This document shows, in pieces, positions 32,963 to 44,981 of a stretch of 64,000 bases of DNA; within the stretch, counting starts at the first letter, position 1, and each line of letters opens with the position of its first letter. Below the pieces are notes generated by a model. That model worked only from the letters and a program-made list of their open reading frames with translations. It made no database searches and was not told where the DNA came from. The DNA comes from Vitis vinifera. Taxonomy: Eukaryota > Streptophyta > Magnoliopsida > Vitales > Vitaceae. Location of the stretch: positions 4,046,001 through 4,110,000 of the forward strand of contig NC_081813.1 in assembly GCF_030704535.1 (NCBI RefSeq), given 5' to 3'. The position numbers and the translations under genes were made by a program.

Positions 32963-33703
32963 GGATAGAACACTCTGCAATTGGAGGTCAGTGTTCCGCC
33001 CTAACCTCGCCCTTTTGGATCTAATATGGAGGCTATACTTAGACTTTCGTCCAATTGTTGTGTTGATTTTGCAATAAGAACTGAAATTCTGTGTTATATC
33101 AACTTGTGTCGTAATACAGAAATCAATCAGAATAAATCTGTAGTTGAGTTCACTGAAAGCATATAAGCTGATTAATTCACTTTAGAGAATCCATGTAGAA
33201 TGACATTTCTGATTTGTGAATACAATCTGTTGTTGAAAAAACCCAAAAAAAAAAAAAAAAGAAAAAGAAAAAGGGAAAAAGAAGGATGATTGATCCTTCA
33301 AACAGAGGGAAGATAAAGGTGTGATCCATTCATTTGATGGTGAATATGGTTATTACAAGAAGCCCAGATGCATGGTGGGCCAAGATGCTTATTCATTCAA
33401 TTGCTTCCATGGCTACTATTTTAATGAACATATGACCCACCACAATCAGTGCCAAAATGTCCTTTGCTGGTGATTGATTTGTTCCTTCTTAGATTGTTTG
33501 TTCTGTCCGGTTTAAATGCTATTATCTCTGGAGAGATACATGCATCCAGTAGAATTGTAACAATTGTTATGTACAAACCTTTTCTTCTTAACATTCCAAT
33601 GTTTTTTTTGTGATGAAATAATCATGATGGAGCAATTTTATCAGTCTACCTGATCCCATTTTACTGAGAAAATACTTTTTCTTCTAAACTGCGGTCTGTT
33701 GGA
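32963..33703. other. PDX1.2 3' flank, part of a segmental duplication
   Basis: The stretch from 32995 to about 33200 aligns with 36780-36990 downstream of the PDX1.2 pseudogene (shared ggatctaNtatggaggctatacttaga and acagaaatcaat/aagaataaatc blocks). The duplication therefore extends past the coding region into the DNA leading to the BAC2 copy. No other gene. Confidence 0.7.
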
Positions 33704-34457
33704 ATGCTTCCATTACCTAAGAGCAATTTCTTAGGCTACGGAAACAGCTCCATTGACCACAAATGCTCTACTAACACCTGTTCTTAATCCTCACTTTTAC
33801 ACCATGTCCTTCCCCTTTTACACTCTTTTATCAAACAGTCAATGCCGATATATCTTTGTGGGGAAGATTGTGATTGAACGCTGCCACAGAAATCCCTAAA
33901 TGAAAGAAGTTTCTGGAGTTGCAACTATGAAAGAATGATTGCAGAGTGGTCTCTTAGATACAGTTTTAGTAGTCAAGATCTAGCACTAACAACTCAGCGG
34001 TTTCTTGTTCTGTTTTCGGTAACTTAATAACAAACAGATAACAAGCCCATAATATGGTTTTGTGAGGGTTAGCAACAAACCCACCTTTCAACTCCTGCTA
34101 CTCCTGCTCTAGCATTGTTCCCAACCTTTCTTGTTCGGTCCTTTGGCAGCCTGGGAGAAGCTGTTCTCGCATGTATTTCTAGGTTTGGAAATACATTCCA
34201 TGAGAGGGAGCATCTCTGTTGGTTAAACTTCAGTTCATTCCCCATAAACCCTTTGGGCCCTAATGACAGTCTGCAGGGTGGGTTTTTGCATAGCTTTTGA
34301 TCTTTAGTTGGGGCCATATTTTACCTTGTTCAATATGGCTCCGCTTCAAACACCTCCTAGACCCAACACCTTGTGTAGGAAGGAGGATCTTTGGCAGGGA
34401 ACAACGAGTCAGCTGTTGAGAGGGCAGCATAGATCTGGAAACCATGGCATTCTGCAA
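33704..34457 (-). pseudogene. Pseudogene of BAC2 (last exon only), left duplicate
   Basis: Aligns with the intact BAC2 exon 2 at 37332-38033. Recognisable matches include the end of the exon (ggcattctgcaat at the acceptor side), a cctgggagaagctgttctcgcatgta stretch, and gaccacaaatgctctact. Many substitutions, short indels and an unrelated insertion of about 190 bp (about 33860-34050) destroy the frame. Conserved carrier motifs are interrupted. No first exon is present. The homology continues into the intron beyond the acceptor (34458-34690 against 38040-38275), so this is a DNA-level duplicate, not a retrocopy. Confidence 0.85.
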
Positions 34458-35776
34458 TTTGAAGTAGATTAGCCAGCAAGGTGAACCCCACTAGAAATTT
34501 TTACAGTTAATTTCAATTTAAGACAGTACAGGTTTTGGGGGTTCGGATTTTTCTTTTCCAAAGTCGATGGTGAAACCTACACAACGTGTTGCAATTATCT
34601 AAACCAGTTCTCTATTGAGTCCCGAGCCTGGTACGTGTGTTTTCAGGGGCACATAAATTACTGCACAACTCTGTACGTGAAGGTAAAGCTGTTTCTTGAT
34701 TTCATTCAGTCAATTTAATTGTTGAAATTGATTATGACTTGGTTCATGGGTATGTGTGTACGATTCTTAACATCTTATCCACTGTGAAAATCTGCAAGGA
34801 GCCAAGGACTAAGGCCTTCTTTCCAAACTGTAACCGTTCTAAAAAATAATTTTTAAAAATAACTATCTAATATTTATATCATTTTTTTATTTATTAAAAA
34901 GTAATATATTTAAACTTTCTATATACAGTTTTATAAAATAATTTGAACTTCAAAATGATTTAATTAATTATATATTGAATTAAATTTCTCCAAAATATTT
35001 TATATTTGATTGGTTTATATATTAAAAAATTAAATACTATTTGTTTTAAATAAAATATCATTAGCTATTTTATTTAAATTATTATAATTTACTTTTAATA
35101 AAAATCAATTATGCTTTTACAAAATCTATACTAGGATGAATCCTATGTATTCAACACTTGTAAGGAAGAGGGGTGAATAGTCGATAGTCTATCCTTCATG
35201 GATTTTTTCTATGTATTCTTCTCCTCGCCTCACCGTCGAAACTCCACTAGTTAATTCACCTTCACAAACACTTGGACTAGATTTAATTTGTAAAATAAAA
35301 TAAAAAAATGAAATGAAGTATATATTACTTTTTAATATCCAATATTTGTTTTAAAAAAAATGATATTGCATTCAAATATTTATTATTTAAAAAAAATATG
35401 AAATTTCTCTTTAAAATTTTAAAATTTATCATATATCAAATAATATATATTAGTATTATTTTATAAATACTTTTTTTTTTAGTTTTTTATTCATAAATTT
35501 AACTTTTAATAATTCTTTTTTGTTTTATAAAATAAATAATGTAGAAAATAAAAATTGATAAAAAAAAGATAAATTTATGATACATGGGATGGGTACATCA
35601 TATATAAAAAAAAGAGTGAATAATATATTTGATTACTAATTCATTGAATATAAGATAAGATAAGATAAATTACAATATATAATGGTTAGCAACAAACATG
35701 AAAAATATGGTATCTGCACTTTCAACTTAACTCATGCAATGTCTAGTCATGAGTCAGATGGTTGAAGGCTTAGTCA
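34458..35776. other. Intergenic: duplicated BAC2 intron piece, then AT-rich DNA
   Basis: 34458-34690 is homologous to the BAC2 intron at 38040-38275 (shared agacagtac and ttgcaattatct blocks). After about 34830 the DNA is AT-rich with no recognised gene; the junction between the two duplicated segments lies somewhere in this interval. Confidence 0.6.
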
Positions 35777-36749
35777 TCGCCAAACCCAAAAGAGCTTCTT
35801 CTCCATTCGGAACAACTATGATGCTTTGAGGCAGTGCTAGTTTCCAAGTCACCTATCTTAATAATTAAAGATTGCTGAAGAAGTCGGAACTTGTGTTATA
35901 TTTGTGACATCTCATATAAGATAGGAGAGAAAATTTTTAGTGTTGTATAAATATGAACTCCTTTTAATATTGCAGACGCGTTTTAAAGTTATGAAGGTTC
36001 TTTGGACGTAGATCAAATAATATCTACATAGTTGGGTACAAGTCATTACAAATGGTATCAGAGCTGAACCCTAACCTCGGGGGTTTGCTCATGAGATATA
36101 ACGAAGATATTGTGTCTGCATGGGAGTGTTTGTGACACAAACAACTCACATCGGATAAGAGGAAAAGTTTCTAGCATTATATAAGTATGAACAACATTTC
36201 ACGATTGAGAATTTTGATATTGGAATCAATTTCCAAGTGCACCTCAAGGCTAATTGATCCGGTTGTGATCAAGGAAATTAGGGGAGTGCCTCAATTCCGG
36301 TCATTGCGAGTGCTGGTGCTGTGCATTTCGTGGAAGCAAAGGTCTTGGGAGTATATTGATGAAGTGAATTCTCTGTCGTCGACCAAACATGACTTGATTA
36401 ATAAGCATAATTTTTCGACTCCATTCATCTGTGGCTGTCGAGATATTGGGAAAGCGTTAGGGAAGGGGCTGTAATGATCTGGATTCAAGGGAATTTATCT
36501 GGGTTGGGGAATGTAGTTGAGACGGTTCGGAATGTGAGGAAAGTCATAAGAAATGGCTAGGGTTCCGGTTCTGCATTTCGCAACCGGAGCATTGTCACGC
36601 CTGATGGAGTGCTTGTATTCGAAAATTTTTGGTTGTGCGGTCATTATAAGCGAGATCAGGCAATTGTTCAAGGCTCAGATGTTGGCAGAGGGTTGCTGCG
36701 AATTGGATGTTGCAATGGCGGATCTTAGAATCATGGAGGAACAGGGTTA
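35777..36749 (+). pseudogene. Pseudogene of PDX1.2, right duplicate, split by a TRIM
   Basis: Aligns piecewise with the intact PDX1.2. The 5' part (about 35777-35902) ends in aagattgctgaagaagtcggaa. A TRIM relic follows, and homology resumes near 36209 (ggaatcaatttccaagtgc) through aataagcataatttttcgactcc to gcggatcttagaatcatggagg. Frameshifts, stop codons and two deletions of about 95 and 35 bp (near 36545 and 36598) disrupt it, and no long frame survives. It keeps the Gln-type IQG sequence in the GDLSG block, so it descends from an already non-catalytic PDX1.2. Confidence 0.88.
35903..36208 (+). mobile_element. Truncated TRIM inserted in the PDX1.2 pseudogene
   Basis: The left LTR 35903-36050 (148 bp, TGTGACATC to ATTACA) is followed at once by aatggtatcagagct, the initiator-tRNA-Met primer-binding site. 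The interior ends gtgtctgcatgggagtgt, and a second LTR start at 36131 (tgtgacac, then acatcggataagagg) breaks off after about 70 bp. Layout and interior match the 24162-24573 family, in the opposite orientation. It is older than that copy, given the divergence. Confidence 0.85.
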
Positions 36750-37331
36750 GGACAGTTTGCAAATGGAGGTCAGATTTTTACCCTAACCTCCCTTTTTGGA
36801 TCTAGTATGGAGGCTATACTTAGAATTTTGTTGAACATTTCTGTCTATCTTGCAGTTCGATCTTACACTCTTATTTCATTACATCAACTTTTGTTTCAAT
36901 ACAGAAATCAATAAGAATAAATCAGTAGTTGAGTTCACTAAAATCATATAGGCAATTCAATTCACAGAAACCACACGGATTGACGTTATTCATTTGTAGA
37001 AAGAATCTGCTATAAACAACAATTTTATTGAAAAACGAATAGAAGGATGACCCACAGCCCCTATAATGAACTGGGTTGAAAAATCATTGGTCCACTCGTT
37101 TGATCATTGATGTGGTTATTACAAGAAACTGAGTACCAAATACCTGATTTTTGACACCTCCAAGTTGCTTATTCATTCAATTTCTTGCATGAATAAAACT
37201 TTAATGAGTATGTGAACCATTTCTTCATGACTATGTATAAACCATCTCTTCATAATATTCCTATGTCTTCTGCTATGAAATGATCATCATGTAGCTATGA
37301 TACCCGTTGGTGAGAAAAGACCCTTTGTCTT
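36750..37331. other. Duplicated spacer between the PDX1.2 pseudogene and BAC2
   Basis: Homologous to 32963-33703 as described for that segment. It also holds the BAC2 3' UTR (minus strand). Confidence 0.6.
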
Positions 37332-39704
37332 CTAGCCTGTGTTCTCTGTTTGAATGGTTCCATGACCATTGTTGTTACATAAGTACCTAAGAGCAAATTC
37401 ATAGGCAGCAAAAATGGCCCCATTGACCACAAATGCTCTACTTACAGCTGTTCCTAATCCTCTCCAGAGTACACCCTGTCCTTCCTCTTTTACACTCTTC
37501 ACAAAACAGTCAACAATGCCACTGTATTTTTGTGGGGAAGATGATGATTGAGCCTGTAATCGGGTTTTTACAACATCTAAAGGGTAGCAACAAACCCAGC
37601 TCGCGACTCCTGCTAGCCCTCCTGCTACTAGCATTGTCCTCAAGCTTTCTTGTCCAGTCTTTCGGCAGCCTGGGTGAAGCTGCTCTCTCATGTACTCATA
37701 GGTCGAGAAATAGACTCCATGAGAGGGCGCGTCTCTGAGTACTGTGATGGTTAAACCTCGGTACAGTCCCCGGATACCCTCTGTTCTACATATGCTTTTG
37801 ACGACACTCACTGGACCCTTATAACAGTTTGTTGGTTGGGTCTCTCCATAGCTTTTTCTCTGTAGTTGGAGTCTTATTTTAACTAGCTCAACAGGAGCGA
37901 GCATTAGGCTCTGTATGGCCCCAGTTCCAACTCCTCCTAGAGCAACACCTTTGTAGGAAGGAGGGTCTTTGGCAGCAACCAATGGGTCACATGCTCTTGA
38001 GAGATCGGCATAGATTTGGAAAACCATAGCATTCTGCAATGTGAAGTAGATTAGTCAGCAAGGCTAAGGTCACTGGAAACTTCTGCACCAGATTTCGATT
38101 TAAGACAGTACTGGTTTGGAGGGTTAGATTGTTTTTTCAAAGCCCATAATGTAAGCTACATAGTGTGTTGCAATTATCTGATCCAGCATTTTTTTTTTTG
38201 AGTCCCAACTCTGATATCTTTGTTTCCAGAGGCACATATATATCACTGCAGAACTTTATACTTGGAAGGCAAAAGATTTTCTATATTAGTCTCTTTCAAT
38301 AATCTAATTCATAAGGCAGGGTATAACAAGTACATTTGTTGGGAGCAAAGATTAAAACATCAGAAATTATAGAAATATTAGTCGTCAGAATTTATGAAAA
38401 TAAAAAAAATATATGGAATGGGTCATATCTTATCTTGGGTGAGAATCCACAAGGACTAATAAGTTGATGATATGTTAGGCAATTAAGGCCAAATTTCATC
38501 CACAGACTTAATTCCATCAAGTGGTTTAGCATCAATTTGTGGTGCCCATATCCTTAGTTCCAAACTGGCTTCACCACAAGTTGGTGAAAGAGACCAATCA
38601 TAAGTGAAGCTCTATTATACATCACCCACAAATTCCCATAGGGGTCTCAAATCATAATTGAAAAGCGTGACGGCTTCTTTTAAGTTGGAAAGTCATTTTT
38701 CCTATCAACCGTATGATGTCATGTCCACACCTTCTTGTTTGCATCATTTTATGTCTTGATTTCATTCGTTTGTATCCTTATTCAACAACTTAAATATTAA
38801 CATTCGTAATTGTATTTTCAACTATTGAGATGAACAGTTTGATAGATATCGAGAGGGTTCAATCAACCTAATCATACAATTTTTCCGAAACTTATGTTAA
38901 CTATTTTGTCTTATAAGCTTTTTCTTAGAATTCTTCAACCATTTAAAAAAAAATTGATTTAAACCGGTGCAAATTAAATGAGAAATAAAAATGTGACCCT
39001 TCCTTCCTAGAAATACCAAACTCTATTATTGAGGAATTTGTCTATTACGAAACGAAAAGGTTAATGCACAATGTCCATCCTATCAGTTAGAAAATGACAT
39101 TTCCCAAAAGACAAAAAAGGGGAAAGGCATGGCAAATTTTATGATCATAACCAGTGCTGCAGACACCATATCATTTTTCAGAATTCACTTCTCACAGAGG
39201 CGGGTCAATGAAAGATTCCCAAGAAGCAAACAAAACTTAAAATTCAAAAGCTTTAGAAAAAATGGAAAAAGAATTCCCAAATCTCAAGTGGTTAGAAACA
39301 GTTCATTGTTTACATCTTGATAAGGCCCTGATCTTCACCCATAACAATTTCCACAAGTTTTGCTTCTCTCAGAAGAGTCATAACCAATCTCAAAAGCATC
39401 AACATCGATCTTGAAGGAGGAATCAGAATTCAGAAGAAAAACCATGAAAAGTGAAGAAATCAAAACAAACCTGAAAGGTGACAGAAGCGAGAGGTGCGCC
39501 CATGCCTCTGTAGAGAGCACCAGGGCCCTCGGTGGCTATCACTCTCCGGAGAATGGTCATGGCGGAGCCACTCCTCGAGTGCTGCTGCATGATCCTCAAG
39601 CTATCAAGTGGGTATCCAGACACCACGCCCGCCATGCCACCCAACCCTCCTGCCACAAACTCCCTCCCCCAACTGCTTGCAAGAAACTCTGGCCAGAAAT
39701 CCAT
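37332..39704 (-). CDS. BAC2: Mitochondrial basic amino acid (arginine) carrier, BAC2 type
   Basis: Two exons, 39704-39471 and 38033-37332, joined in phase 0 give 311 aa. The start MDFWPEFLASSWGREF matches the known plant start. The three mitochondrial carrier repeats are visible, each with its Px[DE]xx[KR] signature: GYPLDSLRIM, APVELVKIRLQ and CYPLDVVKTRLQ; GLYRGLTITVLRDAP and LWRGLGTAVSRAF close repeats two and three. The family sits in the inner mitochondrial membrane; Arabidopsis BAC2 transports arginine and other basic amino acids and responds to stress. The 1.4-kb intron 38034-39470 shares homology with the flank of the left BAC2 pseudogene. The gene is intact, unlike the duplicate copy. 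Confidence 0.93.
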
Positions 39705-40060
39705 TCTTCTCCCACTCCCATTCCCCAACCCCACTTCCCAATTCTTCCTTTTCTTTCCTACTCCACCACCTGATAGCTTACACAGAAAGAGAGAAACTTT
39801 TAGACAACCCTGGAGGGTTTCTGCCTCGCTTTATTTTCTGGTTTTTCTCCTGAAATGAAAGGAAATGAAAACAAAAGGCTAAATCCACCAGTGCTATTTT
39901 GTTGGATGTGGGTGGTGAGGGGAAATGGGCAACGTCCTACTTTCAGAGACGCCCAAGGGTGTCTGCCCACGTGGGTCCAATGGGTGGTGTGTGCCTAGTG
40001 TTAACCCACCTTTGATCGGCCCAACCCAGATAGTTTTGAGTGGCGGGTGACGCCACAGAG

Positions 40061-40104
<44 letters not shown>

Positions 40105-40465
40105 GGATGTGAATCATGGGGATTTGAACCATATATTATTAAGAATTCCCGTGGAGATAGTGGTGTCAAGAGATATGTTGGGTTGGATTTTTGTCATAAG
40201 AAGTGAGCGTGAGTGTGAATGTGACCACACCTCCATTATTTGCTCCAAAAGGCTTTTCCTCTTTGGTCTCAGCCACCATGTCTTCCATTTTCTAATTTCT
40301 CAAATTAAAATTTTCCTTTCTTCTTCTTCTTCTTCTTCTTCTTCTTCTTCTTGAAAGAGTTTATTACATGTGGGAAAAGTACACCCCTATATGACCTGGA
40401 AGATGAAAGGGATAAGAAAGAATCCCGCCTCTATCTGGTTTTATACCAAATTTGGCCGGGCGTTT
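39705..40465. other. BAC2 upstream region with two microsatellites
   Basis: It holds the BAC2 leader and promoter (minus strand). A (GA)n run followed by a G run lies at about 40060-40106, and a (TTC)n run at about 40318-40352. Serine-rich frames over the TTC repeat are artefacts. No other gene. Confidence 0.6.
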
Positions 40466-42520
40466 TCAATGTCATTATATTTGCAAAAAGAATTCATAAA
40501 GTATATGGAGGAAAGTGCCTTTTTGCCCCCTCTACTATGATGGTTGAATGAGGGCATTTTAAGAATTGGCCTCAAAATCTTAAATATTTTTTAATTATGA
40601 GTTAAGCCCTGTACTGTAATTTTCTAAATATATAAAATTAAAAATTATTATACAATGCAAATATGTATACTAATGTTTTAAAATCTTATTTGAAAAAATT
40701 TATTAACTTAAATATAATTTTTAAGGTATTTAGATAAAACTCTTGAATATAGGTCTCGTATTTTCTAATATGATTTAAGTCCTGTCTAGGTACTTCTTAA
40801 AAAAGTTGGGTAATCTAATGAAAAAACTAAATCATTGTGGAGATGGGCGGAGCATAACCAAAGGAAAAGGACTTCCACAATGTTGTCAAGAAACACTTTT
40901 TATTTAACTAAATTTCAATATTTTTAAAAGTTATTATTTATTTAAATAAATAATTTTATCCAAAGCATAAATAAAATCAAATAAATCTACTTCTACTTCT
41001 TGGACCATACGAGTCATGACATGGTGACATAGACATGGTATATGTCATGTATCGTAGGATGAATGATGACATATGTCATGTGTCTTGGTATGGATTATGA
41101 TGACATCATGACATGGATTGTAACACGCGTCATGGCACAACATGGCCATGTGTCTTAAAAACAAAAAATTAAATCATGTTCCAAACATATTCTAGAAAAC
41201 ATAAATTTAGAGATGAATTTATATTTTATACTTACATCAAATTAACAATTCTTAATAAAAATAAAATAAAATAAACATGATGGGTCCCATGATGATACGT
41301 AGTGTGAACCCAATCATATGACGTCACATATACATTGTAGGTTTTATTGATTGGTATATAAATCCGTTCTATTATTTTGTAATTTGATTTCATTTATTTA
41401 TATATTCATTTTTTTTTGTATAAGAAGAGAAATTGTAAATAAAAGTAAAACATGGATCCGAAAAATCCAACCCGACCCGATCCATCTGGAAGCCCTAGTC
41501 ATCAATGTCATTATATTTGCAAAAAGAATTCATAAAGTATATGGAGGAAAGTGCCTTTTTGCCCCCTTTACTATCATGGTTGAATAAAGACATTTTAAGA
41601 ATTGGCCTCAAAATCTTAAATATTTTTTAATTATGAGTTAAGCCCCTGTAATGTAATTTTCTAAATATATAAAATTAAAAATTATTATAGAAATCAAATA
41701 TGTATACTAATGTTTTAAAATTTTATTTGAAAAAATTTATTGACATAAATATAGTTTTTAAGGTATTTAGATAAAACTCTTGAATATGGATATCGTATTT
41801 TCTAATATGATTTAACTCTTGTCCAAATACTTCTTAACAAAATGGTGTAATCTAACGAAAGAATCGAATTATTGTGGAGATGGTGCAGAGCATGCTGAGG
41901 GGACAAGAACTTCCTCAATGTTGTCAATAATTATTATAGAAGAAACACTTTTTACTTAACTAAATTTCAATATTTTTAAAAGTTATTATTAATTTCAATA
42001 AATAATTTTATCCAAAGCATAAATAAAAGCAAGTAGATTTACTTATACTTCTTAGACCATACGAGTCATAGCATGGTGACATAGGCATAGTATATGTCAT
42101 GTATCGTACAATGGATGGTGACACATGTCATGTGTCTTGGTATGGGTTATGGTGGCATCATGACACACATCATGGCACAACACGGGCCATGTGTCTTAAA
42201 AACAAAAAATTAAAACCTGTTCCAAACATATTCTAAAAAACATAAATTTAGAGATGAATTCCTATTTTATACTTACATCAAATTAACAATTCTTAATAAA
42301 AAAATAAAATAAACATGATGGGTCCCATAATAATACATAGTGTGAAACCAGATATATGACGTCACATATACATTGTAGGTTTTATTTCCATTATTTTGTA
42401 ATTTGATTCCATTTATTTATGTTTTTTTTTTTTGTGTATAAGAAGAGAAATTGTAAATAAAAGTAAAACATGGATCCGAACAATCCAACCCGACCCGTTC
42501 CATGTGGAAGCCCTAGTCAT
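40466..42520. repeat. Tandem duplication of a ~1.03-kb unit
   Basis: Copy 1 40466-41501 and copy 2 41502-42520 are head to tail, starting tcaatgtcattatatttgc and ending with agccctagtcat-type sequence. They remain alignable along their whole length with scattered substitutions and small indels (for example 15-20 bp near 41341). Each copy carries an A/T part and a catg/gacat-rich part (around 41010-41150 and 42060-42190). No coding capacity. The right edge lies about 80 bp upstream of the next start codon. Confidence 0.92.
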
Positions 42521-42602
42521 CATACGGAGGTGGGTGGATAGGCATAGGAACTTTGACACACAGATTTGGGCGGAGTGAGAGGGCGGAAAGCAGAGGCCCA
42601 CG

Positions 42603-44981
42603 ATGGCGTCCCTCAGCCTCTCACTGTCCTCACCTTTCACGCTTTCCTCATCTACCAGTAATCTGAGGCAACGAAGTCGCCGCAGAATCTCTACAACTCT
42701 CCGGCCGCCGTCGATATCACCTAATTCATGGCGGCACAGGCATATTATCTGTATGGCTCCCGAAGAGGAGAAGATGACTCGCCGTTCCCCTCTCGATTTC
42801 CCCATCGTGAGTCTGTTGCTTCATCTCTTCCTTTTAGGCTCTATTCAAGCTCTTGTTTATGCACTTATTTATTACTGTTTGGCTACCGAGAAAGCTTGAG
42901 AAAGGAAAACCAACTTAGGATGTTAGGGCTTTTCATTATTTTGGTTGACGGGGAAACCTGGGGAAGGAAATTAGATTGGAAATTTAAATTTTAGGTTTCT
43001 TTTCATTCTTAAGACTGTATAAAGAACAAACAGCTTACACGTTAGCTTTCAGAGCATGGAGTGCGAAATGGATAATATTTGTTTAAAGATTTTGTATAGA
43101 TTATGACAACCATCAATTGGAGTTGATTTGTGGTCAGAATGACCTTATCTTTATACTGATTAGTCACATGAGTTAAGGGGTCGTTTGGTAACTGAGAAAA
43201 TATAGGAAAATAAGATGAATTTAATTTTGGGGTGTTGGATTTCTTTCTTCTCTTTCTACAAAATGTTGCTGCTTCCATTTTGCGTACTCTTGTTAGTTCC
43301 TTTTGTACTCTTTGGTTATAGAGAAAGCATGGGAAGAGGAAAGAAATTAGAACTTTTGAATGAATCTTGAATTTTTCCTTGGTTGTGATCCAAGAAGTTA
43401 AAACACTGATCCGATTGTTCCTAATGTTAATATCTGGTTTGATTTAGGTGTCTTCTTAAAATTCTTGGGAATTGAAGTGACCAAAAACAACCATAATGTT
43501 TGAGGGTTTATCTTCTTTACTCAATTCTCCGAGAACCAATCTCAGGTTTATGGTTTATGCTTGATTTGTGGTATCAGTGCTTCCATTAGTTTTTATAATT
43601 TTGCCTTTAGTTGATGACTGTTTTAGCTAAAGTGGAATGCATTAATTTCTAGCTCCATTTTCTTTTGTTTGCCATCCATTTATATATGAATCAGCATATT
43701 CATTTTAGCTTTGATACCATATCATTTTGTTGCAAACCCACACATACAACATGAAATAATATTTCCTCATAGGACGTGTTTATATCATAAGAATAATGAC
43801 CCAAGTCATGGTGAAAATTCTGCAAAGGAATGCTTTACCCATCCCTAATTATGGAAACACATGTAAATCTTAAAGAAGCTTTGATTTTCATGGATATTCT
43901 AATCCAAAATAGCAAAGTTACAAGAGGTGCTGAAAAGTAAAGCTTTATCCCTTTATTTATATAAATGGACCCAAAACTTGAAAACTATTTTTTGAAGCCC
44001 CAATTCACCGCATTGCAGCTTGTTGTGCAGCCTTAACTGCATTGGATCCAATGGCTTGTCACAATCTGGTCATGTAGGAATTGATGTTGTTCTTTTCCCA
44101 CTTGTGAGGCCTTGCATCTCAAATTCATACCACCACAGTCACATTTTATTGATCTCTCATCACCTGATCGCCAAATAGCTTATCATAACAAGGCTTACCA
44201 AATGGCTTTAGTAATATTCCATGTTCCGTGACTGGTGATTCTGGAGCAATAATTCTACAGTTAAACAAATTCTCAAACTTTGTTGCTTGTTAAAACAGAT
44301 TCTACAGTATCTGTGCTTAGCTGAGAAGTGTTTTGTCTAATGTCAATTCTAAAGTTGTACAGCTTTGTTGTATGTTTGTCTGTTGCTGTGCTTTGCTGAG
44401 GAGGTGTTTCTCCTAGGGCTCTCTCTCTAACATGTGGACACATGCACATGGACACGAGTAGGCTTGGGCATGACTAACATCATTGATGAATCACTTGTCT
44501 TGTCTTCCCTATTGATCTGTTTAACTGATCAGAAGACATGGAAAAATAAATGAAAGCCAAGAATCTTATAATGGATAGGGGTTTTGGCTGCTGTTTTAAA
44601 GATTTTAAGTTTGCTTTTCCCTTCAATTTCTGTTCTCTTCCATAGGAACCAAGGTGTACAATAATGTCCCTACCTTGTTCTTTACTGGACGGTTCATAGA
44701 GCTAAATATGTTATTGTAATTGTGACTGGGTTGGATTGGCACCATCTGCTAACTTTTTACCCATCTCATTGGTATGGCAGGAGTGGGAAAGGCCTAAACC
44801 TGGGAGGAGACCAGATATTTTCCCTCAGTTCAGCCCAATGAAAACACCATTACCACTCCCATTGCCTGCTGATCCTCCTGAAGAGGATGAGGAAGAGGAA
44901 GAAAAGAAAGAGGAAGAGGAAGAGGATCCTGAAAAGGAAGAACCAGATAATCCAGAAAAGCCTGCAAGTTTTGGAGTATAG
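42603..44981 (+). CDS. Small putative chloroplast protein with acidic C-terminus
   Basis: Two exons, 42603-42806 and 44781-44981, in phase 0, give 134 aa. The N-terminus (MASLSLSLSSPFTLSSSTSN, then Arg-rich, no acidic residues for 50 positions) has the make-up of a plastid transit peptide. Next comes CMAPEEEKMTRRSPLDFPIEWERPKPGRRPDIFPQFSPMKTPLP, the most gene-like part, then a tail of Glu/Lys/Pro (DPPEEDEEEEEKKEEEEEDP). No known domain or catalytic motif is recognised and the function is unknown. The splice sites are canonical and the intron is 1974 bp. The upstream DNA is the tandem duplication ending at 42520, so its promoter may contain duplicated sequence. Confidence 0.75.

Noticed and set aside
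35777-36749. PDX1.2 pseudogene as a retrocopy
   Set aside because: PDX1.2 has no introns, so the coding region alone cannot tell, but the homology continues into 3' flank, spacer and the neighbouring BAC2 intron. That needs DNA duplication.
39411-39858. Several + strand frames of 80-120 codons
   Set aside because: Antisense to BAC2 exon 1 and its leader.
40040-40354. 104-codon frame ending in a Ser run
   Set aside because: It is created by (GA)n and (TTC)n microsatellites; no conserved sequence.
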